In this document: positions 52,463 through 61,705 of the stretch, in pieces
Numbering within the stretch: the first letter of the stretch is position 1
Layout of the letters: every line of letters begins with the position of its first letter
The notes under the pieces: generated by a model
What the model was told of the DNA's origin: nothing
The model's database searches: none
Seen by the model: the letters and a program-made list of their open reading frames with translations, nothing else
Made by a program: the position numbers and the translations under genes
Origin: Lachnospiraceae bacterium
GTDB lineage: Bacteria > Bacillota > Clostridia > Lachnospirales > Anaerotignaceae
DNA: 64,000 nucleotides
Direction of reading: 5' to 3'
Assembly: GCA_019422065.1 (NCBI GenBank)
Contig: JAHZEA010000002.1
Span: forward strand, 76,096-140,095

Positions 52463-53677
52463 TTACTCAAACCTAAGAGCTTCTATAGGGTCTAAAAGTG
52501 CGGCCTTATTAGCTGGGGCAACGCCGAAAATTATACCTATAAGCATTGATATGCCTACAGCTCCTACTATTGCCGTTACACTCATAACTGGTGCGATTCC
52601 TACAAGGTTTCCTACAAATACTGAGCCTATATAGCCTATTATAAGTCCGCTTATGCCGCCCATGCCAGTAAGTATAATTGCCTCTGTTATAAACTGAAGG
52701 CGTATATCCCTGTTTTTGGCGCCTATAGCTTTTCTTATACCTATCTCACGTGTTCTTTCAGTAACCGTAACCATCATTATGTTCATAACACCTATGCCGC
52801 CTACCAAAAGTGAAATTGCCGCTACAAAGCTTATAAACAGCGTTACGTACGAAAGTATGGAGTTAATGGATTCTACCATATCAGTAGTATCCATAATATA
52901 ATACTTATCCTCGTTGCCATGGAAATCTTCCAAAGCCGCAATTATTTTTTCCTGCATAACTTCGCTTTGGCTTGCGTCAGTTAAAATTATTGATATACCG
53001 CCTAAGTTAGAGCCGGTAAATACTTTCATACATGTAGTTATAGGCATAACTATGTTTTCCGGATACTCATCGCTGTAATTTGCTGAGGAAGAATCTGTGT
53101 TTTCAGTAATACCAACTACAGTAAGCTTTGTTGTGCCCTTCCATGACTTAATTTTTATTTTCTCACCTATAACATCTTCGTTGCAGTAGCCAAACACCTT
53201 TAACGCCGTTGTATCCTGAATCACACACACATTATTACGCATTTCAACGTCGTTATCGGATATATATCTGCCATACAAAACATTATCATTATTTATATAT
53301 TTATAGTCACCTGTTGCACCTGTTACATTTGCCCTATTTGTTTCTGTAGGGTCCAAAAGTTTTACATATGCATTAGAACCGGAGTATGTAGGGGAAATAT
53401 ATTCTATACCGTCAAGCTCTTTAAGCATATAGTAATCATCCATTGTAAGAAGGTCACGTGTTTCAATATCCCTTGAGCTTACAAGACTTACCTGAAGTGT
53501 ACCAGTGCCGAAGCTTTCAAACTCCTCCTCCATAGCCGCCTGAGAGCCGTTTCCTATAGCAACTATTATAATAACGCTTGCTATACCTATTATAATGCCA
53601 AGCATTGTAAGGAATGTCCTCATTTTGTTTGAAAACACATTAAAGAAAGATGATTTAATGCACTCGTAAATATTCAA
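52463..53677 (-). CDS. MacB-like ABC transporter permease
   Basis: A 404-residue permease with the MacB/FtsX topology. One N-terminal membrane helix (FLTMLGIIIGIASVIIIVAIG near residues 23-43) leads to an extracytoplasmic domain of about 220 residues and three C-terminal helices. The family motif RTREIGIRKAIGAKNRDI is near 310-327. It works with the ATPase encoded upstream (4-base overlap) to push substrates out from the outer face of the membrane. Substrate candidates are peptides or macrolide-like compounds, as an inference. Confidence 0.92.
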   Translation of the reverse strand: MNIYECIKSSFFNVFSNKMRTFLTMLGIIIGIASVIIIVAIGNGSQAAMEEEFESFGTGTLQVSLVSSRDIETRDLLTMDDYYMLKELDGIEYISPTYSGSNAYVKLLDPTETNRANVTGATGDYKYINNDNVLYGRYISDNDVEMRNNVCVIQDTTALKVFGYCNEDVIGEKIKIKSWKGTTKLTVVGITENTDSSSANYSDEYPENIVMPITTCMKVFTGSNLGGISIILTDASQSEVMQEKIIAALEDFHGNEDKYYIMDTTDMVESINSILSYVTLFISFVAAISLLVGGIGVMNIMMVTVTERTREIGIRKAIGAKNRDIRLQFITEAIILTGMGGISGLIIGYIGSVFVGNLVGIAPVMSVTAIVGAVGISMLIGIIFGVAPANKAALLDPIEALRFE

Positions 53678-54387
53678 GACACTATTCCCTCCCTTAATGT
53701 ACGGTTTTCAACTGGTTTATCGCTTATTATGTCGCCGTCTTTAAAAACAACAATTCTTTTTGTAAACTGCGCCACATCAGGCTCATGGGTAACCATTACA
53801 ACAGTAACTCCTTCATCGTTAAGCTGCTGGAAAATACCCATTACCTCATAAGTTGACTTTGTGTCAAGGTTACCAGTAGGCTCATCAGCCATTAATATAG
53901 AAGGGTCATTAACCAATGCCCTAGCTATGGCAACCCTTTGCCTTTGACCGCCTGAAAGCTCATTTGGCTTATGATAAATTCGCTTTTCAAGACCTACTTT
54001 TGTAAGAGCCTCTATGGCTCTTTCCCTGCGTTGTTTTCTGCCTATACCGGCATAAACCATAGGCAGCTCAACGTTTTCTACCGAAGAAAGCTTTGGCAGA
54101 AGATTAAATGACTGAAAGACAAAGCCTATTTTTTTGTTTCTAATATCTGCAAGTCGGCTTTCATTAAACCGCGCAACGTCTTCGTCTTCAATAAAGTAGT
54201 GACCTTCCGTTGGCCTATCAAGGCAGCCTAAAATATTCATCATAGTACTTTTGCCTGAACCACTGGTGCCCATTATAGATACAAACTCGCCTTTTTCTAT
54301 AGTTAGGTTAATATTTTTAATAGCCATAACAGCAAGCTCGCCTTGATTATATTTTTTACAAATGTTATCTAATGTCAGCAATGCCAT
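53674..54387 (-). CDS. ABC transporter ATPase (MacB/LolD type)
   Basis: A 237-residue ATPase with Walker A GTSGSGKSTMMN near residues 39-50, signature LSGGQRQRVAIARAL near 143-157, Walker B ILMADEPTGNLD near 164-175 and a switch His in VTHE. Its closest subgroup is the MacB/LolD exporter type. The stop overlaps the permease start (ATGA). It lies 25 bases after the adaptor gene. Confidence 0.95.
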   Translation of the reverse strand: MALLTLDNICKKYNQGELAVMAIKNINLTIEKGEFVSIMGTSGSGKSTMMNILGCLDRPTEGHYFIEDEDVARFNESRLADIRNKKIGFVFQSFNLLPKLSSVENVELPMVYAGIGRKQRRERAIEALTKVGLEKRIYHKPNELSGGQRQRVAIARALVNDPSILMADEPTGNLDTKSTYEVMGIFQQLNDEGVTVVMVTHEPDVAQFTKRIVVFKDGDIISDKPVENRTLREGIVS

Positions 54388-54412
54388 ATTAACACTCCCG
54401 TTTCATTTACTA

Positions 54413-55939
54413 TTAGCCTCTTGGGCCGCCGCCTCCGCCGCCCATAGGCATACCGCCGCCTCCGCCGCCGGAAGGAGCACCACCGCCGCCTAACACACCA
54501 TCAAGCATACTGCCTTCTGATGATTGGCCGGAAGAACCATCAGACGTGCTTTGCATTGTGGCATAGTCCGAAAGGTTTTTGCCAGCTTCCATATTGGAAT
54601 CTGGACTTTCTACTATAACATCATCAGCTGTAAGACCGCTTACAATCTGTATATTCATATCATCGCTTACGCCTATTTCAATATTGCGTTTTTCAATAAC
54701 GCCGGCATCATTTACAACATATACGTAGTGTCCGTCGTTTTCAGTATCTGCCATTACGGCTGAAATAGGTACATAGTCAGCATCCTGTAAGCTTACGGTT
54801 ATAAATTCCATATCAAACTCCATGCCCGGCTTTATAAGGTCATCATTATCTGTTAAGTGCACAAGTACCGGAACAACGGTTTCACTGCCGCTTATTGTGC
54901 TTTGGCTTTCGGCTGTAGGCTCTATTTTTGTAACTGTGCCGTGATAAATTTTATCTTCTATGCCGTCTGATGTAAGCTCAACATCCTGACCAACGGCAAT
55001 TTTAGCTATATCGTATTCACTTACATAAGCAAGTACGTCAAGGTTAGTTAAATCAGCTATTTTCATTATAGCTGTAGAGTCAGTAAGCATCTGGCCTTCA
55101 ACGGCGCTGCTTTCTATAATGGTACCGCTTATAGGGCTATATGTAGATTCTGTAAGCTTTGCCAAATTGTCCTGTGCTTCAGCTAAATTCATTTCAGCTG
55201 TTTCAACAGTATTAAGCTGTTTTTGGTAACTGTTCATTGTAGAAGCATCATTAAGCCTGTTCTGACCGTTTTCTAAGTTAAGATTAGCTGTTTCAAGGGC
55301 AAGCTGAGCTGATTCAAGGTTATCCTCCAAAGTTTCCTTATTTTTAACCAAATCGTTATATGTTTTTTCAGCTGTGTCATACTCGCTTTGGCTTATACCG
55401 CCCATTTCCAACATCTGTTTTGAATAGTCTAAATCTTCTTTAGCGTCTGCTATATCTTCTTCGTTGTCATCAATAGCTTTTTGCGCCTCAGTTAATGCTT
55501 GCTCAGCACTTACAACTTTTGTTTGAAGGTCTAAAAGCTCTGTGCCTTCGGCTGGAGTTACAATACTTTCCAGTTCAAGGTTAGCATTATCAAGGGTTAT
55601 CTGTGCTGATGTTACTTTGTTTTGAAGCTCTTTTTTATCGTCTTCAATATCATATGTAACAAGAAGCTGGCCTTCCTCTACATAGTCGCCTACTTCAGCA
55701 AAAACTTCCTTTACTTCCTGTGAAAGCTCAATAAATATAGAGTATTCATCGGCTGCCTGTACTGTACCCGACGCCGTTACCCTTTGCTCAATATCACCTT
55801 TCTGCATGCTTGTTGTAGTTGGCATAACTGGCGTTGGCGCTGACTTTCCGTTGTCTTTGTTTGCTGCCCACACAGCTACTGCCGCTACTACAACTACCGC
55901 CGCCACTACAATGGCTATTACTTTTTTCCGTCCTTTCAT
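54413..55939 (-). CDS. MacA-like periplasmic adaptor (HlyD family)
   Basis: A 508-residue membrane fusion protein. A signal anchor (VIAIVVAAVVVVAAVAVWAA near residues 6-25) precedes a lipoyl-like half (ITASGTVQ-like VTASGTVQAADEYS), a long coiled-coil hairpin (about 105-255) with Gln/Asn/Glu heptads, a beta-barrel and a membrane-proximal domain. It ends in a glycine-rich tail of about 30 residues. The frame reaches 55981, but TAGGAGTGG supports the ATG at 55939. With the ATPase, permease and TolC-like protein it forms a MacAB-TolC-type set. Confidence 0.9.
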   Translation of the reverse strand: MKGRKKVIAIVVAAVVVVAAVAVWAANKDNGKSAPTPVMPTTTSMQKGDIEQRVTASGTVQAADEYSIFIELSQEVKEVFAEVGDYVEEGQLLVTYDIEDDKKELQNKVTSAQITLDNANLELESIVTPAEGTELLDLQTKVVSAEQALTEAQKAIDDNEEDIADAKEDLDYSKQMLEMGGISQSEYDTAEKTYNDLVKNKETLEDNLESAQLALETANLNLENGQNRLNDASTMNSYQKQLNTVETAEMNLAEAQDNLAKLTESTYSPISGTIIESSAVEGQMLTDSTAIMKIADLTNLDVLAYVSEYDIAKIAVGQDVELTSDGIEDKIYHGTVTKIEPTAESQSTISGSETVVPVLVHLTDNDDLIKPGMEFDMEFITVSLQDADYVPISAVMADTENDGHYVYVVNDAGVIEKRNIEIGVSDDMNIQIVSGLTADDVIVESPDSNMEAGKNLSDYATMQSTSDGSSGQSSEGSMLDGVLGGGGAPSGGGGGGMPMGGGGGGPRG

Positions 55940-56140
55940 ATCCGGTACCACTCCTAAACACAAATAATTAACACACTGCATCTATATTAAAAACAGCTTT
56001 GTTACCGCTGCCTTTTAATAAAATTATAGAGCGCTTCTTTGTTTTAAGTATGACTACAATGTGATGGTTATGTGAAAAAATTTATAAAATACTGTGTTTT
56101 TTAATGACTCATTTGTTAAAATAGCAGACAAATAAAAAGA

Positions 56141-56182
56141 AAAAAAGCCCCCCGGATACTAAGTATCCGAAAAGCCTTTTTT
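56141..56182 (-). terminator. Intrinsic terminator after the oxidoreductase operon
   Basis: A hairpin with the inner palindrome GGATACT/AGTATCC and outer AAAAGCC/GGCTTTT pairing, flanked by A- and T-runs. A short (TG)n tract lies beside it at 56183-56194. Confidence 0.85.
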
Positions 56183-56224
56183 CGTGTGTGTGTGTTTCTT
56201 TTGTGGTTTTATATGGTTGGTAAA

Positions 56225-56749
56225 TTACTTAACATAGTCATATCCAGCCTCGAGAGCTTTAATATTAGCCTCTACGAGTGCAGGTTTCATTTTCATTTTG
56301 ATAACTTCTTTAGCGTCATCAAGTGTAATGATATCAAGTGTTTTAACAACAGCGCCAAGAGCAACCATGTTTGCTGATTTAGCTGTAGCAACATCTGTAG
56401 CTATCTGTGTAAAAGGAATCTCTACTACTTTGATATCTGTTCTTTCAGCTTTTTTATCAATCATAGAACTGTTTATAATAAGTGTGCCGCCTGCTTTAAC
56501 TTTGCCTTCGTAATCAATAAGTGATTTCTCATCCATTACAAGTACAGTGTCAGCCTCTGAAATAATCATAGAGCCAATCTCTTCTGATATTACAACCTGG
56601 CAGCTAGCGCGGCCGCCTCTTTTTTCCTGACCATAAGCAGGTGAAAGAGTTACATTATATCCTTTTTTTGATGCGGCTGTGCAGGCCATTTTTCCCATAA
56701 GGATAGTACCCTGTCCGCCGATACCTGAAAAAATAAGTTCACTTTTCAT
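56225..56749 (-). CDS. 2-oxoacid:ferredoxin oxidoreductase, gamma subunit
   Basis: A 174-residue gamma subunit. It has GIGGQGTILMGKMAC near residues 8-22 and the family's SYGQEKRGG-like PAYGQEKRGGRASCQVVIS near 37-55. It is one of the four subunits of a reductase that oxidatively decarboxylates 2-oxoacids and reduces ferredoxin. It is the last gene of the D-A-B-C operon and starts 2 bases after the beta gene. Confidence 0.93.
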   Translation of the reverse strand: MKSELIFSGIGGQGTILMGKMACTAASKKGYNVTLSPAYGQEKRGGRASCQVVISEEIGSMIISEADTVLVMDEKSLIDYEGKVKAGGTLIINSSMIDKKAERTDIKVVEIPFTQIATDVATAKSANMVALGAVVKTLDIITLDDAKEVIKMKMKPALVEANIKALEAGYDYVK

Positions 56750-56751
56750 AA

Positions 56752-57501
56752 TTATTTCTCCTCCTGTCCGCGATCCTTGAATACGCCAAGTGGGAACTGT
56801 TTTGTAACTACATCATCAATCCACTTGATAGCCTGTACCGGTTTAACTTTCCAGCCTGTAGGACATGGGGAAAGAATTTCTACAAATGAAAGTCCTTTGC
56901 CTTCCATCTGATATTTGAAAGCTTTTTTAATAGCTGCTTTTGTCTTTCTGATGTTTGCAGGTGAATTTACAGTAACACGCTCGCTGTAGTAGCACTCTGG
57001 AAGGTTACCAATAATTTCAGCCATGTTTACAGGGTTACCTGTGTTAACTTCGGCACGGCCGTAAGGTGTTGTTGTTGTAACCTGATCCATAAGTGTTGTA
57101 GGAGCCATCTGGCCGCCTGTCATACCATAGATTGAGTTGTTAACGAAAATTACTGTAAATTTCTCGCCTCTGATGCCGGCATGCATAATTTCTGCCATAC
57201 CTTCTGAAACCATGTCGCCGTCGCCCTGGTATACAATAACAAGGTCTTCAGGACAAGCTCTCTTAAGACCTGTTCCAACAGCTGGAGCACGGCCATGAAG
57301 TGCACAGATAGAGTCTGCTTTAAAATACTTGTCAGCGTAAACTGAACATCCGATAGGCCAGATAAGAACAGTTTTCTCAACAAGATTTTCTTCCTCAATA
57401 ATTTCACCGATAAGTTTATTAATAATACCGTGGCCACAGCCGCCGCAGTATTTCATATATTCGTCTGTAAAGACCTCAGGTCTCTTATATACTATACTCA
57501 T
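56752..57501 (-). CDS. 2-oxoacid:ferredoxin oxidoreductase, beta (TPP) subunit
   Basis: This 249-residue subunit binds thiamine diphosphate. It has YCGGCGHGI near residues 18-26, GCSVYADKYF near 51-60, HGRAPAVGTGLKRA near 69-82 and the TPP/metal motif YQGDGDMVSEG near 91-101 with NNSIYGMTGGQMAPTT near 126-141. Its place and length fit the VOR/KOR group of four-subunit enzymes. Confidence 0.94.
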   Translation of the reverse strand: MSIVYKRPEVFTDEYMKYCGGCGHGIINKLIGEIIEEENLVEKTVLIWPIGCSVYADKYFKADSICALHGRAPAVGTGLKRACPEDLVIVYQGDGDMVSEGMAEIMHAGIRGEKFTVIFVNNSIYGMTGGQMAPTTLMDQVTTTTPYGRAEVNTGNPVNMAEIIGNLPECYYSERVTVNSPANIRKTKAAIKKAFKYQMEGKGLSFVEILSPCPTGWKVKPVQAIKWIDDVVTKQFPLGVFKDRGQEEK

Positions 57502-57519
57502 CTTATTGTCACCCCCTGA

Positions 57520-58572
57520 TTATTTGTAAAGCTCGCAAAGCTTGTTGTAGATTTCTACAGGTGACGGAATCATACCGCCGAGTCTGCCGTAGAACTCAAC
57601 AGAAGCATTATCGTTTACTGTTATCTTAACATCGTTTACCATCTGTCCAGCATTAAGCTCTGCTACGAAGAATTTCTTACCTTTTCCTATGTAGTTAGCA
57701 AAAGCTTTCTCTGGGAACGGCCAAATTGTAATAGGTCTAATCATACCTACTTTCATGCCGTCTTTTCTTGCGAGCTTAACAGCGTCAAGGCAAACTCTTG
57801 CCATTGTGCCGAAAGCAACAACTATAATGTCAGCATCTGCTGTTTCAATTTCTTCCCATCTCTGCTCGTTTTCTCTAATTTCAGCGTATTTAGCCTGAAG
57901 AGCAAGGTTAAATCTTTCCCACTGCTCAGGACCGTCACCACATGTTGTAATATCGTTGTGATGACCTCTGCCGTTGATACCGTCTACAGCCCAGTCAGCT
58001 CTGCCCTTAGGCTCTACTCTTTCAGGAAGAACAACGTTTTCCATCATTTTAGCAATTGTACCGTCGCTGGCAACAACTACAGGGTTTCTGTATTTTTCAG
58101 CAAGGTCAAAAGCAAGAGGTGCAAAGTCAGCATATTCCTGTACTGAATAAGGTGCAAGAACTATTGTGTTGTAGTCACCATGTCCGCCGCCTTTTGTAAG
58201 CTGGTTGTAGTCACCCTGTGAACCAAGGATTTCACCATCGGCAGGACCTGGACGCATACAGTCAACAATAACAGCTGGAAGGCTTGCAGCTGACATATAG
58301 CTCATAGCCTCGCAGCCAAGTGAGAAACCTGGGCCTGCTGTAGCTGTCATACCTCTTTTACCTGTAGCAGCAACACCTGCTACCATGTTGAAAGCTGAAA
58401 CTTCTGTTTCTGCCTGTATAAATGTAAGTCCCTCTGTAGGAGCTTTTTTAGCGTAATATTCTGGAATTTCACTTGATGGTGTAATAGGATAACCAAAGAA
58501 ATATTTACATCCTGAACGGATAGCCGCTTCAGCGAAGGCTTCGTTACCCTGCATAAAAACTTTATCTGCCAT
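57520..58572 (-). CDS. vorB: 2-oxoacid:ferredoxin oxidoreductase, alpha subunit (VorB-like)
   Basis: A 350-residue alpha subunit with GNEAFAEAAIRSGCKYFFGYPITPSSEI near residues 9-36, QAETEVSAFNMVAGVAATGKR near 53-73 and TAGPGFSLGCEAMSYMSAA near 78-96. It matches most closely the proteins labelled 3-methyl-2-oxobutanoate (branched-chain) dehydrogenase subunit VorB. The 2-oxoglutarate enzyme is similar, so the substrate is not certain. Confidence 0.92.
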   Translation of the reverse strand: MADKVFMQGNEAFAEAAIRSGCKYFFGYPITPSSEIPEYYAKKAPTEGLTFIQAETEVSAFNMVAGVAATGKRGMTATAGPGFSLGCEAMSYMSAASLPAVIVDCMRPGPADGEILGSQGDYNQLTKGGGHGDYNTIVLAPYSVQEYADFAPLAFDLAEKYRNPVVVASDGTIAKMMENVVLPERVEPKGRADWAVDGINGRGHHNDITTCGDGPEQWERFNLALQAKYAEIRENEQRWEEIETADADIIVVAFGTMARVCLDAVKLARKDGMKVGMIRPITIWPFPEKAFANYIGKGKKFFVAELNAGQMVNDVKITVNDNASVEFYGRLGGMIPSPVEIYNKLCELYK

Positions 58573-58586
58573 TTTGAACCCTCCCC

Positions 58587-58799
58587 TTAAACATTCTTTT
58601 CTACTGTTATAGCGCCCTCAGGACAAACTGTAGCGCATATACCGCAGGCGATACAATCAGTCATGTCAACAGCTTCAACAGCATAATATCCCATTTTATT
58701 AACAGTTTCGCTCTTTTTAAGTATTGTCTTTTTTGGACAGAAATGCAGGCAGTACTCGCATTCCTTGCACATTTCCCGGTTTACTGTAACTCGGTTCAT
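58587..58799 (-). CDS. 2-oxoacid:ferredoxin oxidoreductase, delta (4Fe-4S) subunit
   Basis: A 70-residue ferredoxin-like subunit with two cluster motifs: CKECEYCLHFCP near residues 15-26 and CIACGICATVCP near 49-60. It carries electrons within the enzyme to ferredoxin. It is the first gene of the operon; an IclR-type regulator is divergent from it. Confidence 0.94.
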   Translation of the reverse strand: MNRVTVNREMCKECEYCLHFCPKKTILKKSETVNKMGYYAVEAVDMTDCIACGICATVCPEGAITVEKNV

Positions 58800-58888
58800 A
58801 TTAAAACTCCTCTCCAGCTTATGTATTTCCGGCCTATCCGGAATTGACTGATATTAAAGCGTACCTTTTAAGGCACCGCCAAAGTTAC

Positions 58889-58920
58889 AAGGCTAATTGT
58901 TCTAAATATTAGAAAGCCTT
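58889..58920. promoter_or_regulatory. Nested dyad between the oxidoreductase and IclR genes
   Basis: AAGGCT at 58889-58894 pairs with AGCCTT at 58915-58920. Inside lies the near-palindrome TTCTAAATATTAGAA (58900-58914). It sits in the 277-base divergent gap and is a candidate IclR operator. Confidence 0.5.
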
Positions 58921-59076
58921 TCTGTTTTTCTTACAACATCATTATAATTATCATTTTAATTAATGTCAATGATATTTTAATAATAAAACGTAACAGATTT
59001 TCTTTACAATTTTGATATAAATCTATATAATAGTTATATCATTCTATTATTCAGAACGTATTTGGAGGTAATTTTT

Positions 59077-59871
59077 ATGAGCGATTTTAAGCATGTGCCT
59101 AAATATCCTGTTCAAACTTTAGGTAAAGCGCTTGATATTTTGGAATATATAAAAAACAACCCATCAAGTGAAGGTATATCACTTACAGAAATAAGCTCCG
59201 CTCTTAACATAGGCAAAAGCGGAGTACACAGACTTCTTGACACACTTATGGCTTATGACTTTGTAGAGAAAATAAACGGCGTTTCACCTGCCTACAGACT
59301 GGGCTGGGGCCTTTTTAACGCCGGAAACGCTGTACCTAAACAGCACACACTTAATGGAGCAAACTATGTGCCTACTATAGAAAAACTGTGCAATACTTTT
59401 TTTGAAACAACAAACTTAGGCATACTCAACAATTACGAGGCTATTATTATATGCAAAATGGAGCCGGCCAGAATGCTTCGCACAAACACACAGGTAGGCG
59501 AAAGAGAGCCTATATACTCCACAGCCCTTGGCAAACTTTTTATGAGCGACATGCCGGAAAAAGAAATTGACAACTATTTAGAGCGCACAACACTTAAAAA
59601 ACTTGCTTCCAATACAATTACCGACCGAGACAAGCTCTTGGAGGCTTTAGAAAAAGTGCGCCAGCAGGACTTTGCAGTTGATAACGAGGAGTTTGTGGAC
59701 GGAATGATATGTCTTGCAATGCCTATACGTGACTTTACAGGCCATATTGTAGCCGGCATAAGCATAAGCGGACCTTCCAAAAGAATGACAAAAGAAAAAA
59801 TAGGCGAGATTTCACCTGTTTTAAGGCAGGCATGTCTTGGAATTTCTCAGTTCATGGGTTATACTAAGTAA
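59077..59871 (+). CDS. IclR family regulator
   Basis: A 264-residue regulator with an N-terminal helix-turn-helix (LTEISSALNIGKSGVHRLLDTL near residues 31-52) and a C-terminal IclR effector domain (EPIYSTALGKLFMS near 147 and LAMPIRDFTGHIVAGISISGP near 212-232). The frame reaches 59062, but GGAGG supports the ATG at 59077. Its place suggests it controls the divergent oxidoreductase operon, with a 2-oxoacid as a plausible effector (inference). Confidence 0.93.
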   Translation: MSDFKHVPKYPVQTLGKALDILEYIKNNPSSEGISLTEISSALNIGKSGVHRLLDTLMAYDFVEKINGVSPAYRLGWGLFNAGNAVPKQHTLNGANYVPTIEKLCNTFFETTNLGILNNYEAIIICKMEPARMLRTNTQVGEREPIYSTALGKLFMSDMPEKEIDNYLERTTLKKLASNTITDRDKLLEALEKVRQQDFAVDNEEFVDGMICLAMPIRDFTGHIVAGISISGPSKRMTKEKIGEISPVLRQACLGISQFMGYTK

Positions 59872-59910
59872 TTATAAATTAATTACTGTTATAAACGGAG
59901 ACATAACCCT

Positions 59911-61062
59911 ATGAACATTATAAGCGTAAGCTTTAAATCGGCGCCTATTGACATACGCGCCAAATTTGCTTTTACAAAAGAAGAACAGGAAACATTTTAC
60001 AGCCAAATTAAAAACAATCTGACATTTATCTCACAGTGCGTTATAATAAGCACCTGCAACCGCTGTGAGATTTATTTTGACGGAGAAAAAAGCGCCATAC
60101 GCCAAATGGAGCTTTTTATTTGCTCTTTTAAAGGCTTAGACATAGAAAAAGCATTAAAATATTTCAATATATACACATCCCAAACAGCGGTAAGCCATCT
60201 TTTAAAAGTAGCCTGCGGCATAGACTCAATGGTTTTAGGCGAAGACGAAATACTGCGGCAGGTTAAAGAAGGCTATTACACCGCTCTTAAATCAAATATC
60301 ACATCTTTTGAGTTTAACACCATATTCAAAATGGCCATAACAGCCGCCAAAGAGATTAAAACCCTTACCGGTCTTTCAAAAACACCGGTTTCAATAGGCA
60401 CTCTTACGGCAAACGAAGTCTTTAATTTTCCAAAGGACAGCAAGAATGTATTAATAATAGGCATTACAGGCAAAATAGGCTCTATTACTGCAAAAAACAT
60501 AGCTTCCCACAGTGATATTAAAATAACAGGCACATCCCGAAGCCATAACGCTGAAAGCTTCTTCCCTTCTTATCCTCAAATAGAAATTAAGGACTTTTCA
60601 TCACGCTATGAATTAATAGATAATGCAGACATTATAATAAGTGCCACATCAAGCCCACACTATATAATCACAAAAGAGGAGCTTAAAAAAAGCCTTACAG
60701 TAAAAAAACAGCGGCTCTTTATAGATTTGGCTGTTCCAAATGATATTGACACGGAAGTCAGTCAAATGGAATTATGCTCTCTTTACGACATAGATTATTT
60801 TAAAAAGCTTTCGGAAAACAACAATAATATAAAGCTTAAAGAAGCACGTTTTGCCGAAGAATACATTGAAAAATGGACAGACGAAATTTTAAAGGAGCTT
60901 TCCTTCAGGCAGATAATACCTCTTTTGCCGAAAATTAATAAATTAATTGAAGAAAGAAGTATAAATCACTTAATTTATTCACTTAGAAAGCTTGCAGACC
61001 GTGAAGAAACAGAATGTGTTTTAAACTGGCTCGAAAAATATGTTGATGAATGGGGGAAATAA
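59911..61062 (+). CDS. hemA: Glutamyl-tRNA reductase
   Basis: This 383-residue enzyme reduces glutamyl-tRNA to glutamate-1-semialdehyde, the first step of C5 tetrapyrrole synthesis. The catalytic Cys is in ISTCNRCEIY near residues 47-56, GEDEILRQVK is near 110-119, and the NADPH region is near 182 (LIIGITGKIG). The C-terminal dimerisation helices are short, giving a total below the usual 420. It starts the hem cluster and is 1 base from the next gene. Confidence 0.95.
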   Translation: MNIISVSFKSAPIDIRAKFAFTKEEQETFYSQIKNNLTFISQCVIISTCNRCEIYFDGEKSAIRQMELFICSFKGLDIEKALKYFNIYTSQTAVSHLLKVACGIDSMVLGEDEILRQVKEGYYTALKSNITSFEFNTIFKMAITAAKEIKTLTGLSKTPVSIGTLTANEVFNFPKDSKNVLIIGITGKIGSITAKNIASHSDIKITGTSRSHNAESFFPSYPQIEIKDFSSRYELIDNADIIISATSSPHYIITKEELKKSLTVKKQRLFIDLAVPNDIDTEVSQMELCSLYDIDYFKKLSENNNNIKLKEARFAEEYIEKWTDEILKELSFRQIIPLLPKINKLIEERSINHLIYSLRKLADREETECVLNWLEKYVDEWGK

Positions 61063-61063
61063 A

Positions 61064-61705
61064 ATGGCGTATTTTCCTTTTTTTACAGATATAACAAACA
61101 AAAAAGCCGTAATTGCCGGCGGAGGAGAAACAGCCCTTAGAAAAGCCGAAATACTGCTATCTTTTGGGGCATGTGTAACGGTTATTTCACCGGAATTTGT
61201 TTCCGGATTTGACAGTCTTAAAAGAAATTATGAAAATTTAATGATTATAAAGCGCAAATTTGTTATTAGTGATATAGACGGAGCTTTTATGGTTGTTGCC
61301 GCCACAAACGACAATAATCTTAATGAACAAATAAGCAAAACATGCTTTGAATTAAAAATACCTGTAAATGTAGTTGATAACACTCCCCTTTGCTCTTTTA
61401 TATTCCCTTCTATAGTAAAACAGCAGGACATAGTATGCGGCATTTCAAGCGGCGGAAAAAGCCCTGTTATTACTCAGTATATAAAGGAAGAAATAATAAA
61501 ATTCATGCCCCATTTTTTAGGCGATATTAATAACCGTATGGGTGAAATACGAGAAGTAGTAAAGCTTAAAATAGACAGTCAAAAACTGCGGGCACAGACA
61601 ATGCGGCAGATATTTAAAACTCTTTTAAAAAGCCGGAATTTAAGCAGTAACGAAGAAATAAACGAAATAATAAACAGTATGGGTGATAAAAATGACATCA
61701 ATTAA
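61064..61705 (+). CDS. Precorrin-2 dehydrogenase / siroheme synthase N-terminal domain
   Basis: A 213-residue NAD-dependent enzyme of the CysG-N/Met8 type. FPFFTDITNKKAVIAGGGETALRKAEILLSFGACVTVI near residues 3-40 is the NAD-binding region, and VAATNDNNLNEQI and the PLCSFIFPSI loop follow. It oxidises precorrin-2 to sirohydrochlorin. The frame opens at 61040, but GGGGG supports the ATG at 61064. No methylase domain is fused here; that activity is in the last gene. Confidence 0.9.
   Translation: MAYFPFFTDITNKKAVIAGGGETALRKAEILLSFGACVTVISPEFVSGFDSLKRNYENLMIIKRKFVISDIDGAFMVVAATNDNNLNEQISKTCFELKIPVNVVDNTPLCSFIFPSIVKQQDIVCGISSGGKSPVITQYIKEEIIKFMPHFLGDINNRMGEIREVVKLKIDSQKLRAQTMRQIFKTLLKSRNLSSNEEINEIINSMGDKNDIN

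Noticed and set aside
56183..56196. (TG)n tract near the oxidoreductase terminator
   Set aside because: Only about six units, in a non-coding place, with no sign of phase variation of a nearby gene.
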